From assembly GCF_029323795.1 (NCBI RefSeq), contig NZ_CP119758.1, positions 4,960,001 through 5,024,000 of the forward strand: a stretch of DNA of 64,000 nucleotides. Reading direction: 5' to 3'. The DNA comes from Zobellia alginiliquefaciens (lineage in GTDB: Bacteria; Bacteroidota; Bacteroidia; Flavobacteriales; Flavobacteriaceae). Every line of letters starts with the position of its first letter. The stretch's first letter is position 1. A model generated the notes under the pieces. It searched no databases. It had not been told where the DNA came from and saw only the letters and a program-made list of their open reading frames with translations. Of this stretch, positions 39,003 to 46,851 are shown piece by piece. The position numbers and the translations under genes are program-made.

Positions 39003-39701
39003 GTGGCCCAAAAGGTACTTTCTAATCCCAATAATCTCTTGGTTTTGTTTGAGGACAATCATCTAATCGCTATTAATAAGCGACCTGGAGATATTGTTCA
39101 AGGTGATAAAACAGGAGATATGCCTTTAAGCGAAGTTGTTAAACTCTATATCAAAGAAAAATATAACAAACCAGGCAACGTCTATTTGGGTGTTGCCCAT
39201 CGTTTAGACCGCCCTACATCAGGTATTGTGGTTTTTTCAAAAACTTCAAAAGCATTACCGCGCCTTAACAAGTTGTTCGCAGAAAAAGAGGCAAAAAAAA
39301 CCTATTGGGCCATTGTAAAAAATAAACCTAAAAAGAACGAGGACACCCTTACGCATTGGTTAAAACGAAACAACAAACAAAACAAATCTTACGCACATAT
39401 CAAGGAAGTAGCCGAAAGCAAAAAAGCGATATTAGATTACAAGGTGATCAAAAAACTGGATCGTTATTATCTACTTGAAATTGATTTACACACCGGGCGT
39501 CATCATCAAATAAGAGCACAATTATCAGCTATTGGCTGTCCTATAAAAGGGGATCTGAAATACGGTTTTGACCGAAGCAACCCCAATGCCAGTATACATC
39601 TGCATGCACGCAAACTTTCGTTTGTACATCCCGTTAAAAAAGAACCTATAGAAATCTTGGCCCCACCGCCAGAAGACCCAGTTTGGAACGCTTGTTGTTA
39701 A
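39003..39701 (+). CDS. RluA family RNA pseudouridine synthase
   Basis: This 232-residue protein has catalytic Asp in HRLDRPTSGIVVFSK. The RluA pattern is complete (VLFEDNHLIAINKRPG at the start, LLEIDLHTGRHHQIRAQLS near the end). There is no S4 domain, so it is a short RluA-type enzyme. It should convert a uridine in rRNA or tRNA to pseudouridine. The start is GTG at 39003: an in-frame TAA at 38988-38990 lies just upstream and there is no ATG between. It follows panB by 23 bp. Confidence 0.94.
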   Translation: MAQKVLSNPNNLLVLFEDNHLIAINKRPGDIVQGDKTGDMPLSEVVKLYIKEKYNKPGNVYLGVAHRLDRPTSGIVVFSKTSKALPRLNKLFAEKEAKKTYWAIVKNKPKKNEDTLTHWLKRNNKQNKSYAHIKEVAESKKAILDYKVIKKLDRYYLLEIDLHTGRHHQIRAQLSAIGCPIKGDLKYGFDRSNPNASIHLHARKLSFVHPVKKEPIEILAPPPEDPVWNACC

Positions 39702-39734
39702 AAACAGTATATTTAACTGTATAAACACACAACC

Positions 39735-40280
39735 ATGATTAAAAGAACACTATTCATTTGCAGTCTTGTACTGCTTGCGTCTTGCAGAACCTATAACTCA
39801 ATAGATACCTTTTACGATGCCCACAAAGAAGATGACCATGTTACGGCGGTACATGTACCTCGTTTTATGCTCTCGCTCATTAGCGGTATATCTCCTGAAA
39901 TGAAATCCCTCGTTGGGAACACCAAAGACTTGCGCTACATGTCTTTCCCCAGTACTACAGCTGCCAAAACAGAGTTTCTCAACAAACAAATGAACGGTAT
40001 AACAGGCAGTTCATTTATAGAAGTATACCGTAAGAACGATGAGCTCAAACGAAACGTAGTAAGCATACGTGAAAAGCGGGACGCCGTAAAAGAAATCTTG
40101 ATATACAACAACAATAACCAGAATGGTTCTTTCCTATATTTCAATGGAGATTTTGACCCGGTAAAAGTCCGCCAAATGGCCCAAAACGAAGAGTTTCAAA
40201 AGTTAGGTAATGGGTTGATTAATCAGTACCAAGGTGGTGGGTTTACTCCGGGTATCAATGAAGGTGATGAAGAGAATTAA
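39735..40280 (+). CDS. DUF4252 family lipoprotein
   Basis: This 181-residue protein has lipobox LASC (Cys17). The mature part resembles DUF4252: TFYDAHKEDDHVTAVHVPRFM, then MKSLVGNTKDLRYMSF and ILIYNNNNQNGSFLYFNGDFD. The family is small periplasmic lipoproteins found in Bacteroidota, often near ECF sigma/anti-sigma genes; none is present here. Function unknown. It follows the pseudouridine synthase by 33 bp and may be the last gene of the panB transcript. It is convergent with the EamA transporter. Confidence 0.85.
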   Translation: MIKRTLFICSLVLLASCRTYNSIDTFYDAHKEDDHVTAVHVPRFMLSLISGISPEMKSLVGNTKDLRYMSFPSTTAAKTEFLNKQMNGITGSSFIEVYRKNDELKRNVVSIREKRDAVKEILIYNNNNQNGSFLYFNGDFDPVKVRQMAQNEEFQKLGNGLINQYQGGGFTPGINEGDEEN

Positions 40281-40346
40281 ATCAATTTTTGATGAAAAAT
40301 GATGAAATTCGTCTTGTAAAAATCTAAGCACAGGAGGAAAAAAGGT

Positions 40347-41210
40347 TCACCGATAAGACCGAACACTCTCCACAATCACCGAAGTCAAGATTAAACAGCC
40401 CCCTACTACGGTAGACCAAGCCGGAATTTCCGAGAGCAATAAAGCACCAATTAAAATACCATAAACAGGTTGGATACTACTCAAAATACTAATTGTGGTA
40501 ATGGAAAAATACTTAAAACAGTTCACGAACATGGTATGACCAAAAACTGTGGTTACGACCGCCAGTCCTAACAAACCCTGCCACTGGCTCGGTACTGTCT
40601 CTAAATCGTAATAAAAGAAAGCTGGAATAAGCATACAGCAAATAATCGCCATTTGGTATGCCATTAGAACCGAACCCTGGTATTTGCTCACTTGTTTTTT
40701 TAATATAAGATTTCGCGCAGCATAACAAAGTGCAGAAAATATTCCAAACCCAATGGCTACCGTATAACTGTTTTCAAAACTAAAATCCGGAACCAGAAAA
40801 TAAATACCACAAAGCACCAAAAGCCCCAAAAGCAAATGCATTTTCTGGAACTTCGTTTTGAGAAACAAAGGCTCTAAAAAAGCAGTGATAACAGGATAGG
40901 TAAACAAGGAAAGCATTCCTATGGCCACATTAGACTTTTGAAGTGCTACAAAATAGGCCAACCAGTGTATACCCATAAGAAAACCACTAATGATAATTGG
41001 CCCTTTATCCTTACTGCTCAAACCAAAAGAAATACCTTTAAAACGGCAGTAGAGCACCAATAAAATGAGTGCTATTATAGATCGGATACCAATAGTTACC
41101 GCCACTGGTAATTCTATAAATCTACCCAATGGGCCGGAAGTACTTAAAAGTACCATTGCCAAATTAATTTCCAAAAAGTTCCCCAGATTAAACGATGTAC
41201 TTGAAGCCAA
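40347..41210 (-). CDS. EamA family (DMT) transporter
   Basis: This 287-residue protein has about ten transmembrane helices in two EamA repeats; the second begins near residue 145 (SYTVAIGFGIFSALCYAARN). Typical motifs include STSGPLGRFIELPV near helix 1 and SSIQPVYGILIGALLLSEIP near the end. DMT-family members export metabolites or amino acids; substrate not predictable. It begins 3 bp after the stop of the long helical protein (41214-42758), so the two are likely one transcript. Confidence 0.9.
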   Translation of the reverse strand: MASSTSFNLGNFLEINLAMVLLSTSGPLGRFIELPVAVTIGIRSIIALILLVLYCRFKGISFGLSSKDKGPIIISGFLMGIHWLAYFVALQKSNVAIGMLSLFTYPVITAFLEPLFLKTKFQKMHLLLGLLVLCGIYFLVPDFSFENSYTVAIGFGIFSALCYAARNLILKKQVSKYQGSVLMAYQMAIICCMLIPAFFYYDLETVPSQWQGLLGLAVVTTVFGHTMFVNCFKYFSITTISILSSIQPVYGILIGALLLSEIPAWSTVVGGCLILTSVIVESVRSYR

Positions 41211-41213
41211 AAG

Positions 41214-42758
41214 TTATCTTTTTACGGCCATAGCCTTTTCGCGAATTATATCTGCCACAGGCCTGTTCTCTAAGTGACTCTCTAACCAAGAAATGATATC
41301 TAGATATAAGAAAGCTCTTTTTTCATAGGGATGGTCTTCGTATTTCTTAAGCTCCGTATGTAATTTTTGAAACTCGTTTTTTAACTCATTAGGAAAAATG
41401 TTTCCGAGATTTCTAAGAAACTTTATCATTTCTTTTTGAACCGCATGAAGATCGTTCATCTTCAATAAAAACTTATAGGTACTTTTTAATTGAATTTCTA
41501 GGTGATAATCCATTCCGGCTTCATAGTGCGCCACCAAGCTTAAAACCCGAGCAAAACACATGAGGTCTTCACGCATTTTTAGGTTCTTGTTGTTTATTAT
41601 TTTTTTCAAGTACTGAATGCAAGTCTTATTGTCACCAATACCAAAATACAAACAAGCTATTTTATAGTACAGCACCATAATATGGTGTGCATCTATTCTA
41701 TCCTTATGCTTATTGATGCCATACTCAATAATTTTAACCAGATATAAACCCTTGTTAAAAGTACCTTCCAAAAAATGAAGGTTCAACTTGTTGGCATTTA
41801 TATATAAAAATGCCAATGAAGCAATATTATCGTTCTTTGGGAAATCTTTGCTCTCCACTACTTCTTCCAGCCGCTCTAAAACCTCTCTAAAGTGTGAACT
41901 ATATTTCACGTAAAAAATAGACTCCAACAAATAATGGTTCCCCTTTAAGAAGAAAACGGGGTTTAAATGTATCTGGTCTTCGTGCTCATAAAAAAGGTCT
42001 ACCCATTTACTGGCATACTTGTAGGATGAAAGAAAATCCTGAGTTAAAAAGCTGTACCAAAGATGCGCTTTGTACAACCACAGCTTCTCTCTAAACCCTA
42101 AATCCTTTAGTTTATAGCTTGGTAAATGAGTTTCAAAATAATTCTTTACCCTATTATAATCTTCATCACTCCTAACATAACCCACTTTAAGCATTAAACC
42201 ATAAAGTTGTAATGATAGGTTTGATAATTTGCTGGTCATTACATTCTGTGCAGAAAGTTCTTTGGCCTGTACAGCCAACTCATCTGCCCTATCTGGTATA
42301 CTACGGGTAATGTATTGAGTCTCAATAATTTTTTCTAACTCCACTATCTCATAAGCAATGTTCTTTTCTTCATTCTCTATAGCTGTAGATTTGGCCTTAT
42401 CAAGAATTTTTAAACTTTGCTTATAAAGTCCTTTTTGGTACAAAATAGTAGCAAAATCTAACTGCTCCCTTATCTGAACCCGTATATTCTGGTTGACAGG
42501 ATTCAATCTTAAACTGACCAAAATTTGCTTATAAAGATGCGCTTTAAGGTTAGACAATTGTGCCTTTTTAACGATACCACTATCTAAAATAGCCTTCTCA
42601 TCATACTTTCTAAGTTTATCCATAAGGTTGAACAATGCTAAAAACTTAGCATCCGTATTCACCCCCAAGCGCCCTACATATAATTTGAATTGACGTTTTT
42701 CAGATTTAGAAAGAGACTTTACCAGCACGAACAAAGCATCTCTGTGGGCATTTGTCAT
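41214..42758 (-). CDS. Large helical (TPR-like) protein of unknown function
   Basis: This 514-residue protein has no signal peptide. It is rich in helical repeats resembling TPRs (YQKGLYKQSLKILDKAKSTA, YYKIACLYFGIGDNKTCIQYL) and has an N-terminus with a recognisable flavobacterial start (ALFVLVKSLSKSEKRQFKLYV). Proteins of this kind are annotated as hypothetical in Flavobacteriia; no enzymatic motif is present. It is divergent from leuA across a 307-bp gap and leads directly into the EamA gene. A scaffold role is all that the fold suggests. Confidence 0.8.
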   Translation of the reverse strand: MTNAHRDALFVLVKSLSKSEKRQFKLYVGRLGVNTDAKFLALFNLMDKLRKYDEKAILDSGIVKKAQLSNLKAHLYKQILVSLRLNPVNQNIRVQIREQLDFATILYQKGLYKQSLKILDKAKSTAIENEEKNIAYEIVELEKIIETQYITRSIPDRADELAVQAKELSAQNVMTSKLSNLSLQLYGLMLKVGYVRSDEDYNRVKNYFETHLPSYKLKDLGFREKLWLYKAHLWYSFLTQDFLSSYKYASKWVDLFYEHEDQIHLNPVFFLKGNHYLLESIFYVKYSSHFREVLERLEEVVESKDFPKNDNIASLAFLYINANKLNLHFLEGTFNKGLYLVKIIEYGINKHKDRIDAHHIMVLYYKIACLYFGIGDNKTCIQYLKKIINNKNLKMREDLMCFARVLSLVAHYEAGMDYHLEIQLKSTYKFLLKMNDLHAVQKEMIKFLRNLGNIFPNELKNEFQKLHTELKKYEDHPYEKRAFLYLDIISWLESHLENRPVADIIREKAMAVKR

Positions 42759-43065
42759 CGTAAAAATTATTATTTAATTTACTTAAAATCAGTTTATTAT
42801 ATAACCACAAAACCAGCTTAACGTTGTACTATTTTTAGCAGGCCCTAGGTGGTTCGCCCTATTGGTTATATATTCGTATTGAACTTTATTGCTATTTTTT
42901 GTTTGGAACCTAACATTAAGGTTTTACACCATGACCCAGTCCTATTTTAGTAAAAGCCAGGGCTAAGGTTATTAAAAAATGTTGACATTACAGTGCAAAA
43001 TGTGATATTTGTAGACAAAGAAAAAGTTGCAAGCAGTTCCTAAGTTAGCTAAACTACAAGATATA
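42759..43065. other. Intergenic region upstream of leuA
   Basis: This 307-bp divergent gap has no gene. A promoter candidate for leuA is at 42982-43011. A short AACCT...AGGTT symmetry lies near 42907-42923 and GGCCC/GGGC-type bits around 42841-42873, but no T-box, leader peptide with Leu codons, or clear attenuator was found. Confidence 0.5.
42982..43011 (+). promoter_or_regulatory. Candidate leuA promoter
   Basis: TTGAC (42982-42986) and GATATTTG (43004-43011) are 22 bp apart start to start, matching TTG / TAnnTTTG except for the first base of the -7 element. The start codon chosen for leuA is 55 bp downstream. Confidence 0.45.
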
Positions 43066-44238
43066 ATGAGTAAAGATAAGGTACAAATTTTTGATACAAC
43101 GCTTCGTGATGGGGAACAGGTACCCGGTTGTAAATTGGATGCAGAACAAAAATTGGTCATCGCCGAAAGATTGGACAATCTTGGCGTAGATATTATTGAG
43201 GCCGGTTTTCCGATATCTAGCCCTGGTGATTTCAAATCCGTAAGCCAAATATCCGACCTCGTTAAAAATGCTACTGTTTGTGGGCTTACCCGTGCGGTAA
43301 AAAAAGATATTGAGGTGGCTGCAGAGGCCCTTAAATCAGCAAAAAGACCTCGTATACATACAGGTATAGGAACTTCCGATTCCCATATAAAATTCAAGTT
43401 CAACTCCAACAGAGATGCTATAATAGAACGTGCCGTGGAGGCCGTGAGTTATGCCAAAACCTTTGTTGAGGACGTGGAGTTCTACGCAGAAGATGCAGGC
43501 CGTACGGACAATGAATTCTTGGCCAGGGTCTGTGAGGCCGTTGTAAAAGCCGGAGCTACGGTTTTAAATATACCGGATACAACGGGCTATTGCTTACCAG
43601 ATGAATACGGAGCTAAGATAAAATATCTGAAGGAAAATGTAACCGGAATTCATAAAGCAATCCTTTCTTGCCACTGTCATAACGATTTAGGTTTAGCTAC
43701 CGCAAACTCAATTGCCGGGGTAATAAACGGTGCCCGCCAGATAGAATGTACCATTAACGGTATTGGCGAGCGTGCAGGAAATACCTCTTTAGAAGAAGTG
43801 GTGATGATTTTACGCCAACACCCTAGTCTAAACTTGGATACGAATATCAACAGCAAATTACTTTTTGACACGAGCCAAATGGTTTCCCAGAAAATGGGAA
43901 TGATGGTGCAGCCCAATAAAGCTATTGTTGGAGCAAATGCTTTTGCCCACAGTTCCGGTATTCACCAAGACGGCGTGATTAAGAATAGGGAGACTTATGA
44001 AATTATAGACCCCGCAGATGTTGGAGTTAACGAATCTTCTATAGTTCTTACCGCTAGAAGTGGTAGAGCGGCTTTGGCATATAGAGCCAAATTGGTAGGA
44101 TATGAGCTAACAAAACTTCAGCTTGACGAAGTATATCAAGAGTTCTTGAAATTTGCGGATATTCACAAAGAGATTTCCGATCAAGACATTCCAAAAATCA
44201 TTGAAGCTAGCAACATAAGCATAGAAAGTATTTCGTAG
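43066..44238 (+). CDS. leuA: 2-isopropylmalate synthase, short form
   Basis: The protein is 390 residues from the ATG at 43066 (MSKDKVQIF); a TTG 13 codons earlier is in frame but adds a poor N-terminus. The catalytic TIM barrel is complete: [19 protein letters not shown]-like [12 protein letters not shown], and the metal site [13 protein letters not shown] with GIGERAGN. It ends after the helical linker (SNISIESIS), so the C-terminal leucine-binding allosteric domain of the ~520-residue enzymes is absent. It condenses acetyl-CoA with 2-oxoisovalerate. leuB follows after 138 bp; leuC and leuD are not in the window. Confidence 0.93.
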   Translation: MSKDKVQIFDTTLRDGEQVPGCKLDAEQKLVIAERLDNLGVDIIEAGFPISSPGDFKSVSQISDLVKNATVCGLTRAVKKDIEVAAEALKSAKRPRIHTGIGTSDSHIKFKFNSNRDAIIERAVEAVSYAKTFVEDVEFYAEDAGRTDNEFLARVCEAVVKAGATVLNIPDTTGYCLPDEYGAKIKYLKENVTGIHKAILSCHCHNDLGLATANSIAGVINGARQIECTINGIGERAGNTSLEEVVMILRQHPSLNLDTNINSKLLFDTSQMVSQKMGMMVQPNKAIVGANAFAHSSGIHQDGVIKNRETYEIIDPADVGVNESSIVLTARSGRAALAYRAKLVGYELTKLQLDEVYQEFLKFADIHKEISDQDIPKIIEASNISIESIS

Positions 44239-44245
44239 GTAACAG

Positions 44246-44376
44246 CTAGAGAATTTATCCTTTATATTTTACTGTTTTTTTGGCGATTATGTCATTAAAA
44301 TTTTTAATCTTAGCCCCCAAGGATTGAAAGCACTTTTATGTGCTTTTATTCAGGTAGCACCCTAAAAATTCTCTAG
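44246..44376 (+). promoter_or_regulatory. Structured leuA-leuB spacer: inverted repeat ending at the leuB start
   Basis: CTAGAGAATTT at 44246-44256, just after the leuA stop, is the exact reverse complement of AAATTCTCTAG at 44366-44376, which ends at the base before the leuB ATG. Between them are a palindrome at 44294-44308 and a terminator-like hairpin at 44327-44346. Pairing of the long-range arms would bury the leuB initiation region. A control role is inferred. Confidence 0.5.
44327..44350 (+). terminator. Weak terminator/attenuator between leuA and leuB
   Basis: AAAGCAC (44327-44333) and GTGCTTT (44340-44346) form a perfect 7-bp stem around TTTTAT; a short T-rich tail follows. It could reduce read-through from leuA to leuB. 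Confidence 0.45.
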
Positions 44377-45495
44377 ATGCAGCTAAAAATTGCCCTCCTT
44401 GGTGGTGACGGAATTGGACCAGAAGTATTGGCTCAATCCGTAAAATGCCTAAAAGCGATCGAAGAAACGTTCAATCACAGGTTTGAACTCGTTGAAGCGC
44501 CCGTGGGTGCAATTGCTATGTCCGGATCCGGAAGACCTTTGCCTGACAAGACCTTGCAATTATGCAGAGCGTCTGATGCTATTCTTTTTGGTGCTATAGG
44601 CTCATTAGAATACGACAATAATCCCGAAGCTAAAGTAAGACCTGAACAAGGACTGTTGAGGTTACGTAAGGAGCTTGGTCTTTTTGCCAGTATACGCCCC
44701 ATAAAAATGTTTCCTGCTTTTTTGGACAATTCTCCTTTAAAGAGAAATATTGTTGATAATACCGATTTGGTAATTTTTAGAGAGCTTACAGGTGGAATCT
44801 ATTTTGGAGAAAAAACGTTAAGCGAAGATGGCACGGTAGCCTCTGACCTTTGTAGCTATTCCGAAGACGAAATAAGCCGCATAGCGCATTTAGCCTTTAA
44901 AACCGCTAAGAAAAGAAGAAAAAAGCTGACTTTAGTAGATAAGGCGAATGTTCTTGAATCTTCTAGACTCTGGAGAAAAACGGTTACAGAAATTGCAAAA
45001 AGCTACCCGGAAGTTACCTTGGAATGTCTTTTTATAGATAATGCCGCTGTACAGATGATGTTGAACCCACGCCAGTTTGATGTAGTTTTAACCGATAATA
45101 TGTTCGGTGACATACTATCTGACCAAGGTAGTGTTATACTTGGCTCCGTAGGCTTGCTTCCATCCGCATCCGTAGGTGCCGAAAATGCAATGTTCGAACC
45201 GTTTCATGGATCTTATCCACAAGCAAAGGGAAAGAATATTGCCAACCCTGTAGCCTCAATTTTAAGCACAGCTATGTTGCTACAACATTTTAACCTCAAC
45301 GAAGAGGCAAATGCCATTGTAGCTGCGGTTCACAAATCTTTCGTGAAAAAAGTGGTTACCACGGACGTCTTAGGAAGCAGCAAATACGGTACGGATTATG
45401 TAGGAGATTTCATTTCAGAAAATATTGTAGAATCTGATGAAAGCCCTAGTATTAATGATGAGAACATAGGCTTAGGTAAATCTACTATTATTTAA
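44377..45495 (+). CDS. leuB: 3-isopropylmalate dehydrogenase
   Basis: This 372-residue protein is LeuB: KIALLGGDGIGPEV, GAIGSLEYD, RPEQGLLRLRKELGLFASIRP (substrate Arg residues), REL-TGGIYFGEK, LVDKANVLESSRLWR, and the metal-binding DNMFGDILSDQ followed by EPFHGSYPQAKGKNIANP. It oxidatively decarboxylates 3-isopropylmalate with NAD+. It is in normal length range. It follows leuA by 138 bp through a structured spacer and ends 2 bp from the stop of the convergent thioredoxin gene. Confidence 0.97.
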   Translation: MQLKIALLGGDGIGPEVLAQSVKCLKAIEETFNHRFELVEAPVGAIAMSGSGRPLPDKTLQLCRASDAILFGAIGSLEYDNNPEAKVRPEQGLLRLRKELGLFASIRPIKMFPAFLDNSPLKRNIVDNTDLVIFRELTGGIYFGEKTLSEDGTVASDLCSYSEDEISRIAHLAFKTAKKRRKKLTLVDKANVLESSRLWRKTVTEIAKSYPEVTLECLFIDNAAVQMMLNPRQFDVVLTDNMFGDILSDQGSVILGSVGLLPSASVGAENAMFEPFHGSYPQAKGKNIANPVASILSTAMLLQHFNLNEEANAIVAAVHKSFVKKVVTTDVLGSSKYGTDYVGDFISENIVESDESPSINDENIGLGKSTII

Positions 45496-45497
45496 AC

Positions 45498-46727
45498 CTA
45501 TTCGTTTATCAACATTTTTACATAGCTGTCAAATTCCCTTTTGAAAACGGTATACTTTTCTCCTGTTGCAGGACCATTGAACCCGGTATGAATCTTTCTG
45601 ACCTTTCCCTTTTTATCAATAAATATAGTGGTAGGATAAGACAGAACGTGATTTAACATAGGAAGTTTTTGTTGTGCCTCCTCTTTATCCGAAGTCCCGT
45701 ATTGTGCCAATAAAATAGGATAGTTCACTCCTATCCGCTGTTTCAGCCGCTCAATACTTTTATAAGCAAGCTCTTTGGTTTTAGCATATTCAAAGGCCAA
45801 ACCTACCATCTCCAAATCCGTTGTATGATTATCGTTTAAATAATTGACATAGAATTTGGTCTCGTCCAAGCAATTAGGACACCAAGAACCCATTATCTGA
45901 ACTAGTACCACTTTATCCTTATAAGCTTTATCTTCTAATGAAACCATCTTTCCATTTGTATCAGGAAAAGAAAACTCAAACTTATCATAGCCCTCTTTTA
46001 AGAAAGTAAGCTCGTCCGCTTCAGGAAGCTCAAAACTCTCATTTCGCTTTGCAACAAAAGGTTCTTTAAAATGATTATCAGAATAAAACGTGCCATTAAG
46101 GGTACTGTCGGTAACCTTGGCCAGAAACAAAAATGCATGCGCACCATCAAAAGCAGACAATTTTAGAGAATCGCCAGAAACCACGCCTTCCAAATACCTA
46201 TAGTCTCCCGTTGTAGTTCTAAACTTTCCCGTAACCTTACCATCATTCTCTGCAAAAATTCCTTTTCCCATATAACTATCGGAAGTGCCTTGACTAAATT
46301 CAGTTTCCCAAATACCAGAAATATTTACAGCGGGCGTTGTGTTTACAGCGAAACGTTTTTCCACTCCATAAAAAGCTTCAAACGGGACTACCCTATCCAA
46401 ACTTTCCTTTATAAAATTCCCTTTTATACTTTTCTCACTCAATTTACCCTGAATATACCCCTCAAAAACAGGCGTCTGAATTCGGATTGAATCGCCCTTT
46501 ATCTCAATTTCATCAACCTTAATAATTTCACTAGCATTGTAAATTTCAATGGTATATGCCTCATTTTCATTTTTTGAAACATTAAAATTAAAGGGTAGTT
46601 TTTCACCATCCATAACTTCTAATTGTCCCAACCAAATACCTTGGTTCAGCTCGCTTTCATTTTCATTTTTACAGGATACCAAAACAATAATTATCGCCCA
46701 TAAAAAAATCAATTTCCTCATTATCAT
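45498..46727 (-). CDS. TlpA-like thioredoxin lipoprotein
   Basis: This 409-residue protein has lipobox VLVSC (Cys19 from the first Met; an ATG two codons later is also possible). Residues about 30-240 form a beta-rich domain with SDSYMGKGIFAENDGKVTGKF-like repeats. The C-terminal thioredoxin domain (about 245-405) has the active site GSWCPNC and a cis-Pro region SYPTTIFIDKKGKVRKI. It should reduce disulfides in the periplasm, held to the membrane by its lipid. It is convergent with leuB and divergent from pheT. Its N-terminal partner or ligand is unknown. Confidence 0.88.
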   Translation of the reverse strand: MIMRKLIFLWAIIIVLVSCKNENESELNQGIWLGQLEVMDGEKLPFNFNVSKNENEAYTIEIYNASEIIKVDEIEIKGDSIRIQTPVFEGYIQGKLSEKSIKGNFIKESLDRVVPFEAFYGVEKRFAVNTTPAVNISGIWETEFSQGTSDSYMGKGIFAENDGKVTGKFRTTTGDYRYLEGVVSGDSLKLSAFDGAHAFLFLAKVTDSTLNGTFYSDNHFKEPFVAKRNESFELPEADELTFLKEGYDKFEFSFPDTNGKMVSLEDKAYKDKVVLVQIMGSWCPNCLDETKFYVNYLNDNHTTDLEMVGLAFEYAKTKELAYKSIERLKQRIGVNYPILLAQYGTSDKEEAQQKLPMLNHVLSYPTTIFIDKKGKVRKIHTGFNGPATGEKYTVFKREFDSYVKMLINE

Positions 46728-46801
46728 CTATTTCTCCTAATAATCGTTTTAAAGGCGTAAAACTTACAACAAAAAAATGAGTAATTCAGTTGCGCTGTAT
46801 A

Positions 46802-46832
46802 TTGAATGTCTTAATGCATTGTTTTATCTTTA
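46802..46832 (+). promoter_or_regulatory. Candidate pheT promoter
   Basis: TTG at 46802-46804 and TATCTTTA at 46825-46832 are 23 bp apart start to start, ending 19 bp before the ATG at 46852. The arrangement is the same as before sdaA. Confidence 0.5.
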
Positions 46833-46851
46833 CCGCCACTAAAATTTACCG

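Noticed and set aside
43027-43065. TTG start 13 codons upstream of the leuA ATG
   Set aside because: LeuA homologues begin near the MSKDKVQIF segment; the added residues are not family-like.
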